This document shows, in pieces, positions 15,815 through 23,776 of a stretch of 38,895 bases of DNA. A program made the position numbers and the translations under genes. Where the stretch lies: positions 1-38,895 of the forward strand of contig JAFRXS010000070.1 of the NCBI GenBank assembly GCA_017443405.1, given 5' to 3'. The stretch is from Clostridia bacterium (GTDB lineage Bacteria > Bacillota > Clostridia > Oscillospirales > Acutalibacteraceae). Numbering within the stretch: the stretch's first letter is position 1; each line of letters opens with the position of its first letter. The notes under the pieces were generated by a model. It did not search any database. It worked only from the letters and a program-made list of their open reading frames with translations, and was not told the DNA's origin.

Positions 15815-18019
15815 TTACTGTTTGATCCTGTTTTCACCGGCGTGAAGCTCCTGCACGGAGCCGCCGGGAAGCGTGTAATATGCCCTGACGCCCTCGGGAA
15901 CGGTGAAGACGTATTCGGTCGCCCCGTCCCCGCCGGTCGTCCATTCGGATATTATCTTGCCTCGGGCGGTGACAAGAGACGCTTTTGCGTGAGTTATCCT
16001 CGGGTCCGTCTTGGGCGCGAAGATGACGGAGGCGTAGCCCGGGTCGGACTCGACGAGGTTGAGCCCCGCCATGTCGCAGACGAGCCAGTCCTCGACCGCG
16101 CCGTAGGCGTAGTGGTTGAAGGAGTTCATCGTCGCCTTCGCGAATTTGCCGTCGGGCCTTATGCCGTTCCATCTCTCCCAGACGGTCGTCGCGCCCTTTG
16201 TGACGGCGTAGAGCCACGACGGGAACTCGCGCCTCAGCATCAGCGTGTAGGCGACGTCCGCGTGGCCGGTGTCGGTCAGCGCGTGCAGCAGGTAGGCGGA
16301 GCCGATGAAGCCGGTGGTCAGGTGGTCGCCCGCCTCGTGTATCAGCCGCGCGAGCTGGTCGCCCGCAGCCTTTTTGTCGTCTGTGAGGTCGAATGCGATC
16401 GCGAGCACGCAGGCGGTCTGGGTGTTCTCGCGTATCTTGCCGTCCCCGTCGATCTGCGTCGAGCGGAAATAACGCAGTATATCCTCGTGCATCCCCCTGT
16501 ACGCCGCGGCGTCTTTACCGAGCACTCTGCCGGCTTTTACGAGGATGGAGGCGCAAAGCGCGAAATACGCCGTCGCGATATAGCCCTTGTCCGTCTTGCC
16601 GACGGCCGCCTCGAGGTCGGGATTGTCAAGAGAGAGCCAATCGCCGTAGCCGTCGGTCGTCCACGGGTGGCTCATCTGACCGTCCTTGCTCTTGTTCAGG
16701 GCGCAGTCCTGCATATAGTCGACCCAGCGCGTCATCATGTCCCAGTTGTCCTCGAGGAACGACCTGTCGCCGTAGGCGAGGTACATATTCCACGGCAGTA
16801 TGACCGCGACGTCCGCCCAACCGGGCGAGCCGTAGCCGGTGCCGAAGCGGGAAACGGGGCAGGTCGCGGGGACGCTGCCGTCCTCCCTCTGCTCAAGCCT
16901 GAGGTCCGCGAGCCATTTTTTGAAGAAATCCGACACGTCGTAGTTCAGCGCCGCCGCGCGTGAGAACACCTGCGCGTCGCCCGTCCAGCCCAGGCGCTCG
17001 TTGCGCTGCGGACAGTCCGTCGGCACGTCGAGGAAATTGCCGCGCTGGCTGCGGAGAACGTTGGAATAGAATTTGTTTATCAGCTCGTCCGAGCACTCGA
17101 ACTCGCTGGTGCGTTCCATTTTCGAGTAAACGGCGACGGCGGTGAAGTTTTCGGGCTTTACCTCCTCGGGCCAGTCCTCGAGCCGGACGTAGCGGAAGCC
17201 GAAGAACGTGAACCTCGGGGCGTAGACGCGTTCGTTCCCGTCCTGTATGACCTCGTTGCGCTGCCTTGCCGTGCGCAGGTTCTTCGTATAGACGTTGCCC
17301 TTCCTGTCGAGCATCTCGAAATACTGCAGGGCGAGCTTCCTTCCGGGGAAGCCGGTGAAGCGGAAACGCACGTAGCCCGTTATCTCCTGCCCGAAGTCGA
17401 GCACCGTTTCGCCCTTCGGCGTCGTGATGACGGCGGGGGAGCCTATCTCCTCGTTCTCTGTCACGGGGACGCCGACGCTGCAGTCGAGCCTGCTGTTGTC
17501 GTACGGGAATTCCGTGACGGCGTACGCCTCGCCGGAGGTACGGTAGAAATCGTCGATCTCGCCGTTATATATGCTGCTGTACACGGTATGTGAGGCGCGG
17601 ACCTTCCAGCTTTTGTCCGTTATGAACTCCTCGCTCGAGCCGTCCTCGTATTCGACCGTCAGCGAGGCGATGAGAGCGGTGCCGTCCGGCTTTATACTGT
17701 CGGTTCCCCACTCTTTGCACTTGTGGAAGCGCCAGCCCTTGCCGACGGCGACCTCGATGAGATTTCCGCCCTCGCGCACAAGGGTTGTCACGTCGTAGGT
17801 CTGATACGGCTGACGGCGCGCGTAGGACGCCCAGCCGGGCGCGAGGATGAAGTCGCCGACGCGAACACCGTTTATGCTCGCCTCATATACGCCCAACGCG
17901 GTTATCTCGAGCGTCGCTGACTTTATGCCCGCGCCGAAGGAGCTTTCGGCGAAAAACAGCGGGCAGACCTCGCCGAGGTCCTTTTTTGATTTGATCCATT
18001 TCGCTTCGCGGATCGACAT
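15815..18019 (-). CDS. Intracellular GH78-family alpha-L-rhamnosidase (copy 2)
   Basis: The 734-residue protein is a classic GH78. The N-terminal domain contains VYEASINGVRVGDFILAPGW and YQTYDVT. A beta domain has VLDFGQEITGYVRF. The barrel has DCPQRNERLGWTGDAQ with the probable general acid Glu341, and the TTVWERW motif with the probable general base Glu615, followed by MNSFNHYAYGAVEDWL. It removes terminal alpha-L-rhamnose from glycosides or pectic fragments. No signal peptide is present. GGAGG before the ATG confirms the start. It stands 34 bases after the nucleotidase gene and 18 bases before the CofE-like gene, and all three should be on one mRNA from the promoter at 19565. It is closer to textbook GH78 than copy 1. 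Confidence 0.95.
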   Translation of the reverse strand: MSIREAKWIKSKKDLGEVCPLFFAESSFGAGIKSATLEITALGVYEASINGVRVGDFILAPGWASYARRQPYQTYDVTTLVREGGNLIEVAVGKGWRFHKCKEWGTDSIKPDGTALIASLTVEYEDGSSEEFITDKSWKVRASHTVYSSIYNGEIDDFYRTSGEAYAVTEFPYDNSRLDCSVGVPVTENEEIGSPAVITTPKGETVLDFGQEITGYVRFRFTGFPGRKLALQYFEMLDRKGNVYTKNLRTARQRNEVIQDGNERVYAPRFTFFGFRYVRLEDWPEEVKPENFTAVAVYSKMERTSEFECSDELINKFYSNVLRSQRGNFLDVPTDCPQRNERLGWTGDAQVFSRAAALNYDVSDFFKKWLADLRLEQREDGSVPATCPVSRFGTGYGSPGWADVAVILPWNMYLAYGDRSFLEDNWDMMTRWVDYMQDCALNKSKDGQMSHPWTTDGYGDWLSLDNPDLEAAVGKTDKGYIATAYFALCASILVKAGRVLGKDAAAYRGMHEDILRYFRSTQIDGDGKIRENTQTACVLAIAFDLTDDKKAAGDQLARLIHEAGDHLTTGFIGSAYLLHALTDTGHADVAYTLMLRREFPSWLYAVTKGATTVWERWNGIRPDGKFAKATMNSFNHYAYGAVEDWLVCDMAGLNLVESDPGYASVIFAPKTDPRITHAKASLVTARGKIISEWTTGGDGATEYVFTVPEGVRAYYTLPGGSVQELHAGENRIKQ

Positions 18020-18053
18020 CTGATACCTCCGGAAATGAACGGGAAAAACCGGG

Positions 18054-19529
18054 TTATTCTACTATGAGCCTGTCGCCGGCGTGACGGTCGAGGTGCTGGT
18101 TCGCAGTCAGGTATTCCTCGATGACCTGACGGCAGGAGGTCGACACTATGCGGACGTGCGCGTTTCTCGCGATATCTGCCGGATCGACGTCGAACGCGGT
18201 CTCCATGTTGTTGTAGTGGAAGTTCTGAAGACCGACGGTTATCATCCTGCCGTCGTCTATCGGCTCGCCGCCGAGGGAGAATTCTTTGAATTCGTGATCC
18301 TTGCGGGAGTACACGACGCGCATGCCCTCGGAGAACTGATAGAATTCGCAGTGCGCGCCCTCCCAGACCTCGTCGCGCAGCATATGCTTTATCATGTGCC
18401 GCAGCTGCGCGCCGGAAACGGTCAGCACATAGACCGCGTCGTCGTAGGGGAAGACCTCGATGAGGTCGGACAGCATGACGATGGGGCCGAGCGCCTCCGC
18501 CCTTATGCTGCCCGAGCCGAGCAGCATGAGGTCCATGCCGAAGCTCTCGCGCAGCGCGTCAGCGAACAGGTCGCCGAGCTCCGTCTCCTGCGTTCTTGCG
18601 GGATGTGTGAGCCTGCGGTTGAGCTTGGTCAGGACTCTTCCGTATTTTTCGTCGGTCCTTGACTTGTAGCTCTCGATGAGAGCCTCTATCGCCTTGTCCG
18701 TCGGGCAGTTCGCGGCGTTTATCGGAACGTACCTCCACTCGCATTCGGCTATGCGGTTCGTCACGGTGTCGACGATTATGTCGAAACGGCCTATGCCGTC
18801 TGTGCCGGTGCCCGCCTGGACTATCCGTATGCCGTTGACGACCTCGGGCCGGTCTATGAACGTGTGCGAGTGGCCGCCTATGATCACGTCGACGCTCCAC
18901 GCGGGGTCAAGACGCTCGGCGAGCTTCTTGTCCTCCTCGAAGCCGATGTGCGTCAGCAGGACGGTAAAGTCGACGTCGAGCGAGTTGTAGGCGTTGCAGA
19001 TCTTGCCGACTTCCTCCGCCGCTTCGGCTATGTCGACGAAGGAGCCTATCAGGCCGTCCGTCCTGGTCTGGGCTATGACCTCCTCGGTGAGTATGCCGAT
19101 GAAAAGGACCTTCATCCCGCCTATCTCTTTGATGAGATACGGTTTGAAAAGCCGCGTGCCGTTGGTCTTCACGCGCAGGTTCGCGTTGATTATCGGGAAC
19201 TTCGCGCATTTTTCGAGGAAGAGCAGGTGCCCGATGCCGTAATCCGTTTCGTGATTGCCGAGCGTCACGACGTCCGGCGCGAGCATATTCATTATCTCTA
19301 TCGTCGAGATGCCCTGATACTCGGAGTCTATGACGGAACCGCGGAACATATCGCCCGCGACGCAGTACAGAGTGTTGGGCTCCTCGGAGCGGACGCTGTC
19401 GATATAGCCCGACAGCATGGCGACGCCGCCGACGAGCGAGTCGTCGAGCTCTTCCGAGAAAAAGTCGCCGTGCATGTCGTTGGAATGCAGAAGCGTCAGT
19501 TTTTTGTATCTGTCGTCCGGCGTTCTCAT
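18054..19529 (-). CDS. 5'-nucleotidase/UshA-family metallophosphoesterase, cytoplasmic form
   Basis: The 491-residue protein has the metal-binding motifs of the family in order: LLHSNDMHGDF (Asp18, His20), VAGDMFRG, TLGNHETDYG, LLTHIGF and IIGGHSHT. These are followed by the C-terminal substrate domain, with ELGDLFADALRE and VFPYDDAVYVLTVSG. Members hydrolyse 5'-nucleotides, UDP-sugars or related phosphoesters. Most are exported, but this one begins directly with the catalytic domain and has no signal peptide or wall anchor, so it should be intracellular. It leads the nucleotidase - GH78 - CofE unit. AAAGAGGGGATC lies just before the ATG. Confidence 0.92.
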   Translation of the reverse strand: MRTPDDRYKKLTLLHSNDMHGDFFSEELDDSLVGGVAMLSGYIDSVRSEEPNTLYCVAGDMFRGSVIDSEYQGISTIEIMNMLAPDVVTLGNHETDYGIGHLLFLEKCAKFPIINANLRVKTNGTRLFKPYLIKEIGGMKVLFIGILTEEVIAQTRTDGLIGSFVDIAEAAEEVGKICNAYNSLDVDFTVLLTHIGFEEDKKLAERLDPAWSVDVIIGGHSHTFIDRPEVVNGIRIVQAGTGTDGIGRFDIIVDTVTNRIAECEWRYVPINAANCPTDKAIEALIESYKSRTDEKYGRVLTKLNRRLTHPARTQETELGDLFADALRESFGMDLMLLGSGSIRAEALGPIVMLSDLIEVFPYDDAVYVLTVSGAQLRHMIKHMLRDEVWEGAHCEFYQFSEGMRVVYSRKDHEFKEFSLGGEPIDDGRMITVGLQNFHYNNMETAFDVDPADIARNAHVRIVSTSCRQVIEEYLTANQHLDRHAGDRLIVE

Positions 19530-19564
19530 ATGATCCCCTCTTTCCTTTTATTCCGACAGAGTAC

Positions 19565-19593
19565 AGTATACAGGATTCAACCGGAAAAAGCAA
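19565..19593 (-). promoter_or_regulatory. Promoter of the nucleotidase - GH78 - CofE unit
   Basis: On the minus strand TTGCTT (19588-19593), a 17-base spacer and TATACT (19565-19570) precede the nucleotidase start codon by about 35 bases. It is divergent from the cohesin gene's promoter, about 55 bases away. Confidence 0.65.
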
Positions 19594-19647
19594 GGGCAAC
19601 ACCGAACAATTATTGCCCGCCCGGGCGCGTCGTAATATTTTTTTAAA

Positions 19648-19676
19648 TTGACAAACAGCAAGATATAGGGTATTAT
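19648..19676 (+). promoter_or_regulatory. Promoter of the cohesin-like gene
   Basis: A consensus TTGACA (19648-19653), a 17-base spacer and TATTAT (19671-19676) put the transcription start near 19683. This leaves a 5' leader of about 70 bases that contains a small stem (GGGACC-GGCA-GGTCCC, 19711-19726). Confidence 0.8.
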
Positions 19677-19751
19677 ATGGGGCGTCGAACTTATATGCCG
19701 GAACAGTTCCGGGACCGGCAGGTCCCGTACTTCGGAAAACAGGAATTTATC

Positions 19752-20861
19752 ATGAAGGCAGTGAAAACCATGAAAACCATGAAAAATATCAGGATCGCGG
19801 TATCCGTTTTCCTTATCGCGGCGCTCGCGGCGGCTTTCGCCGTCATTCCCGCGTCCGCGGCGGATAAGCCCGTGTTCTACCTCACGCCCTCCGCGCCGAG
19901 CGTTCGCCCCGGCGACACGGTCAACATCGTTTTCTCAGTCGAGAACGGCAAGGACCTTTGCGCGGGCGAGTTCTACGTCCAGTTCAACCCCTACGTTTTC
20001 GCGTGGATAGACGGCGCCTATTCCGAGGCCGCCGACAATGAGAGCGGCCTGACGATAGTCTTCCCCGACAAGAACGAAACGGGCGAGATGCAGTACGAGG
20101 CGGACGGCTCTCCGTTCTGCCAGGCGGCTCTCTACTTCATCCATCTGCACCAGATGTCCGAGACGTTCAACAGCGCCGACGTCTGCGTCCTGACCTTCAA
20201 GGCGCTCGCCGCCGGCGAGGGCGAGTTCAGGATAGCCGGCAAGGACGTCCACCGCGTCGAGAACGGCGACGAGGAGCACCCCGTGCAGGTCTCCGCGTAT
20301 GACGTCAGGAACACCTCCGTCACCGTTTCCTCCAACGCCGTCCCCGTCGCGCCCGCCGTCACGGATCCCGTCGAGACCGACGCCGAGGGCAACGTCGTGA
20401 CCGTCGTGACTACCGCCGCCGCGTCCTCCGCTCCCGCTCCCGTTTCCGAGGTCACCGCCTCCGCGTGGGACTTCAATCAGATAACCGTCCCCGAGGACGT
20501 GACCGTCACGTCCGGCAATTCGGGCAGCAAGATAAAGACGCCTGTCATAATCGCGATAGTCGTCCTGCTCGCCGCGGGCGTCGTCATAGCTCTCGTTCTC
20601 GCCGTCAGGCAGAACAGCATCAAGGACGATCCCTCGCCCGAGAAGCCCGCGACCGTTCCTTCTCAAAAAACGCCCTCCCCGGAAGCCGGAAAGGACGTTG
20701 AAGCCAAGGCCGAAGACGCCGTGACGGAGAAAGCCGGGGAGGTTTCCGAGGCAGCCGAAGACGCCGCCGAAGAAGTAAGGGAAACCGCCGAAGAGGCCGT
20801 TGAGGAATCAAAGGAGACCGTCGAAGAGGATACAGGTCTTTACGAGGACAACGGGGACTGA
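19752..20861 (+). CDS. Membrane-anchored cohesin-like protein with acidic cytoplasmic tail
   Basis: The 369-residue protein has a signal peptide (residues 1-36, ending Ala-Ser-Ala). A beta-sandwich of about residues 40-195 has cohesin-like features: PSVRPGDTVNIVFSV near the start, GEFYVQFNP, and VCVLTFKALAAGEGEF. A Val/Thr/Ala/Pro linker follows, then one membrane helix (about 263-286). The last 80 residues are a Glu/Ala/Lys-rich helix predicted to lie inside the cell. Cohesins bind dockerins, and a dockerin protein is encoded 5 kb away. The start at 19752 is preferred because AGGA lies before it and the in-frame ATG at 19677 falls inside the promoter. The cohesin call rests on pattern only; a related carbohydrate-binding or Ig-like fold is possible. 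The gene's TGA directly abuts the stop of the convergent epimerase gene. Confidence 0.75.
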   Translation: MKAVKTMKTMKNIRIAVSVFLIAALAAAFAVIPASAADKPVFYLTPSAPSVRPGDTVNIVFSVENGKDLCAGEFYVQFNPYVFAWIDGAYSEAADNESGLTIVFPDKNETGEMQYEADGSPFCQAALYFIHLHQMSETFNSADVCVLTFKALAAGEGEFRIAGKDVHRVENGDEEHPVQVSAYDVRNTSVTVSSNAVPVAPAVTDPVETDAEGNVVTVVTTAAASSAPAPVSEVTASAWDFNQITVPEDVTVTSGNSGSKIKTPVIIAIVVLLAAGVVIALVLAVRQNSIKDDPSPEKPATVPSQKTPSPEAGKDVEAKAEDAVTEKAGEVSEAAEDAAEEVRETAEEAVEESKETVEEDTGLYEDNGD

Positions 20862-21536
20862 TCACCCCGCGAGTTCTCTGACTCTTTTCGCGTTCTGCTC
20901 TATCGGAGCGTCCTTCGAGAAGAGCGAAGAGGTGCCGAGCACCAGCGTGTCCGCTCCGGCGGCGGAAAGCTTCGGAATATTGCCGAAGCTCACGTTGCCG
21001 TCCGCCTCTATGCGCACGTTTTCATAACCCTTATCGTCGAGCTTCTGCCGAAGTTCGGCGATTTTTTCGACCGTGTACGGGATGAGCTTCTGCCCCGCGA
21101 AGCCGGGGTTTACCGTCATCACGAGTATCATATCGACTTCGCCGATTATCCCGTCGAGGGCGCACAGCGGCGTCGCCGGGTTCAACGCGGCGCAGGGCGA
21201 CGCCCCGAGGGAGCGGATGATATCGAACGCCCTGCCTATATGCCGCGTGCTCTCGACGTGCACGCTGACCGTGTCGCCCGGTCTTATGCCGAACCAGCGC
21301 ACGCGCTCCTCGGGCCGCTCGATCATCAGATGTATATCCAGCGGCAGGGGAGTCAGGTCGTGCAGCATCGCTATATCGTCCGTGCCGAGCATGAAGTTCG
21401 GGACGAAGACCCCGTCCATGACGTCTGCGTGAACGAGGTCCATTCCGAGCGCTTCTAATCCCGCGACGGTCTTTTCACGCCCCGCGCCGACGCACATGAC
21501 CGACGGCGACAGGCGTACGGGCAGACGCGCGCTCAC
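20862..21536 (-). CDS. Ribulose-phosphate 3-epimerase family protein (Rpe or AlsE type)
   Basis: The 224-residue TIM barrel has the metal and catalytic residues of the family: His and Asp in HADVMDGVFVPNF, His in DIHLMIERPE, Asp in EADGN, and phosphate-binding GTSSLF. The segments LNPATPL and VMTVNPGFAGQKLIP resemble the D-allulose-6-phosphate epimerase AlsE as much as housekeeping Rpe, so the substrate may be another ketose phosphate. Translation starts at GTG, whose bases overlap the stop of the M24 peptidase gene (GTGA, 4-base overlap), so the two are translationally coupled. It is the last gene of the minus-strand operon from 25306. Its stop codon touches the stop of the convergent cohesin-like gene, leaving no room for a terminator between them. 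Confidence 0.88.
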   Translation of the reverse strand: MSARLPVRLSPSVMCVGAGREKTVAGLEALGMDLVHADVMDGVFVPNFMLGTDDIAMLHDLTPLPLDIHLMIERPEERVRWFGIRPGDTVSVHVESTRHIGRAFDIIRSLGASPCAALNPATPLCALDGIIGEVDMILVMTVNPGFAGQKLIPYTVEKIAELRQKLDDKGYENVRIEADGNVSFGNIPKLSAAGADTLVLGTSSLFSKDAPIEQNAKRVRELAG

Positions 21537-22600
21537 AGTATTATCAGCTCGCGCGAGGCTTCGGTCAGGTCGATGCAGCCGTCGCGGCAGACCACCGCCA
21601 TATCCTCTATCCTGACGCCGAACTCGCCCGGGATATAGATGCCCGGCTCGACGGTCACGACAACGCCCGCGTCGAAAACGTCCGTCGAAGCGGGGGACGA
21701 CGAGGGGGATTCGTGAATCTCGAGCCCGACGCCGTGACCGGTCCCGTGGCCGAAATACTTGCCGTAGCCGGCGTTTTCTATGACGTCGCGCGCCGCCTTG
21801 TCCGCGTCGCGGCCGCTTATGCCGGCGGTCAGGGCGGAAAGCCCGGCCCTCTGCGCGGCGAGGACGATATTGTAGACCTCGCGCTGTTTTTCGCTGACGG
21901 AGCCGACGGCGACGGTGCGCGTCATGTCGCTGTGCCAGCCGTTGAACGTCGCGCCGAAATCGAGCGTCACGAAGTCGCCCTTTTCTATCTTTTTGCCCGA
22001 CGGCACGCCGTGCGGCTTCGAGGTGTTCGCTCCGCTGACGGCTATCGTCTCGAACGAAAGCGCCTCCGCCCCGTGTGAAAGCATATAGAAGTCGAGCTCG
22101 AGCTGCACCTGCTTTTCGGTCACGCCGGGCTTTATGAAGCCGAGGATGTGATCGAGCGCCTTTTCGGCTACGCGCTGCGCGGTCGTCATCATCTCGACCT
22201 GCTCGCGCGTCTTTATCCTGCGCATCGAGCTTATCGCGTCGGTCAGGAATTCGCCCGTAAGCTCGAAGCCGGGGAGCTTCGCCTTGAGGTTCTCGAAGCC
22301 CGCGAGGGTGACGAAGCCGCTCTCTATCGCGACGCGCTTCGCGCCGGCGGCGCCGAAGAACTCGCAGAGCTGCTCGTATATCTTCCCCTGCAGGACGCAG
22401 CGGCAGGAGGTGACCTGCGCCTCGGCCGCCTCGATATAGCGGCTGTCCTCGAAAAACACGGCGTCGTCTCTCGTTATCGCGACCCAGCCGTCCTCGGACG
22501 GGAAGCCGGTGAGGTACTGCCTCGCTACGGGCGAGATGACCAGAGCCGCGTCTATGCCCTCGGGCATGGAAGTCTGTATTTTCTTTATCGCTGTTTCCAT
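21533..22600 (-). CDS. M24 metallopeptidase (Xaa-Pro aminopeptidase/dipeptidase type)
   Basis: The 355-residue cytoplasmic protein has an N-terminal creatinase-like domain (about residues 1-130) and a C-terminal pita-bread peptidase domain. The five expected metal ligands are visible: two Asp in DFGATFNGWHSDMTRT, His in FGHGTGHGVGLEIHE, Glu in VEPGIYIPG and Glu in VRIEDMA. Family members cleave Xaa-Pro bonds. AAAGGA lies before the ATG. The gene starts 21 bases after the CE15-like esterase gene and overlaps the epimerase gene by four bases. Confidence 0.93.
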   Translation of the reverse strand: METAIKKIQTSMPEGIDAALVISPVARQYLTGFPSEDGWVAITRDDAVFFEDSRYIEAAEAQVTSCRCVLQGKIYEQLCEFFGAAGAKRVAIESGFVTLAGFENLKAKLPGFELTGEFLTDAISSMRRIKTREQVEMMTTAQRVAEKALDHILGFIKPGVTEKQVQLELDFYMLSHGAEALSFETIAVSGANTSKPHGVPSGKKIEKGDFVTLDFGATFNGWHSDMTRTVAVGSVSEKQREVYNIVLAAQRAGLSALTAGISGRDADKAARDVIENAGYGKYFGHGTGHGVGLEIHESPSSSPASTDVFDAGVVVTVEPGIYIPGEFGVRIEDMAVVCRDGCIDLTEASRELIIL

Positions 22601-22621
22601 GGGTTTTCCTTTCGGTTCGTC

Positions 22622-23758
22622 TTACATATCCTCGTCAAATCCGAACGGCGTGCGGAAATACCCCGAAAGGTCGAGCCCGTCGCCGTATTTTTTGTGCCTC
22701 ATCACCGCGACGAGCTGCCGCGCGTCGAAGATCGTGTGGCTGTGCCAGCCCCTGCGGAAGTACCAGAGGAAGTCGCCGCCGAAGCGGTCGAACGCCTCCT
22801 GCGCCGCCTTGTCGGTCAGGACGCAGCCGACGGGATTCGTCCATATATCCGACGCCGCCTCGCCTATCAGCAGCGTGCGCGGAGAAACGAGCGCCTTCAA
22901 GAAGTGGCAGTCGAACGGCAGGTCCTGCTCCCTTTCGGCGTAATCCTTCATCTTCGGGCCGAGCCAGGACGGGAAGTTCGCTGTCATATCTGCGAGAGTC
23001 TCGCTTCTGCGTTCGCCGCCGTCCTCGGTTATCGCGGTCGTATGCACTCGGTAGCAGCCGCACGCGCCGCAGTTCGTTTCATTCGGGTTGACTATCGCCG
23101 CCCTTTTGTCGCGCACTCCCGCGAGCATGGCGGTCTTGCCGCCGCGCGAATGACCGGTGAACGCGAGAGTGCCGAGGTCGACGCCGCCGATCTTTTCGAG
23201 AGCGTCGACGACGCGGCTGAAGCCCCAGCTCCACGCGCCTATATCGCCGAAGGAATACTCGGGGTACGCGTCGTAGAGCTGCCCCTTGGCGAACGGCCTT
23301 TCCGCCGAGACGTCGTGAGCGAGCTCGGTGCGGTTGAACATGACGAGTGCCACGCCGTTTTTATTGAAAACGTCGACGAAGCCGTGCGAGCAGAAATAGC
23401 GCCAGCAGGCGTCGCCGTCCACCGCGACCGCCGGGTTTTCGACGCCCTTTGGCATATAGACGGTGAAGTCTATGTAAACGGGGGCGGAGCGTCTGCCCGT
23501 CTTTATGCGGTAGGTGCCGCCGTCCCCGCCGTCGCAGAAACGCTCGACCTCGAGGAACTCCGGCTTGGGCGGTATCTCGCCGTACTGAAGCTCCACCGCG
23601 GTCCTGTAAATTTCCTCGCGGCGCTTTTCCCAGTCCTCCGGCGTGACGACCTTCCCGCCGTCCTCAAAGGTCATGAGCTCCGGCAGCGGACCGAGCTTTT
23701 CGGCTTTTACGATCTTTATAAGGTCTTGCGTGTAATCCAATTCATAAGGCAGAGGCAT
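22622..23758 (-). CDS. Alpha/beta-hydrolase, glucuronoyl-esterase (CE15)-like
   Basis: The 378-residue protein has a nucleophile elbow GHSRGGKTA with Ser204, the form GxSRxGK that is typical of CE15 glucuronoyl esterases. It is followed by the Asn-rich stretch NPNETNCGACGC, an LIGEAASDIWTNP segment near the acid position and WHSH (residues 338-341) as the probable catalytic His. CE15 enzymes cut ester bonds between glucuronic acid on xylan and lignin alcohols. This copy has no signal peptide, so any such role would be on imported small esters. Other carbohydrate esterases share the fold, so the substrate is uncertain. It lies between comM (18 bases) and the M24 peptidase (21 bases), probably in one operon. 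Confidence 0.75.
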   Translation of the reverse strand: MPLPYELDYTQDLIKIVKAEKLGPLPELMTFEDGGKVVTPEDWEKRREEIYRTAVELQYGEIPPKPEFLEVERFCDGGDGGTYRIKTGRRSAPVYIDFTVYMPKGVENPAVAVDGDACWRYFCSHGFVDVFNKNGVALVMFNRTELAHDVSAERPFAKGQLYDAYPEYSFGDIGAWSWGFSRVVDALEKIGGVDLGTLAFTGHSRGGKTAMLAGVRDKRAAIVNPNETNCGACGCYRVHTTAITEDGGERRSETLADMTANFPSWLGPKMKDYAEREQDLPFDCHFLKALVSPRTLLIGEAASDIWTNPVGCVLTDKAAQEAFDRFGGDFLWYFRRGWHSHTIFDARQLVAVMRHKKYGDGLDLSGYFRTPFGFDEDM

Positions 23759-23776
23759 TTTCAGTCGTCCTTTCCT

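Noticed and set aside
19677..19751. A longer start for the cohesin-like protein at 19677
   Set aside because: This ATG overlaps the -10 box (19671-19676) and lies before the predicted transcription start. The ATG at 19752 has AGGA upstream and gives a proper signal peptide.
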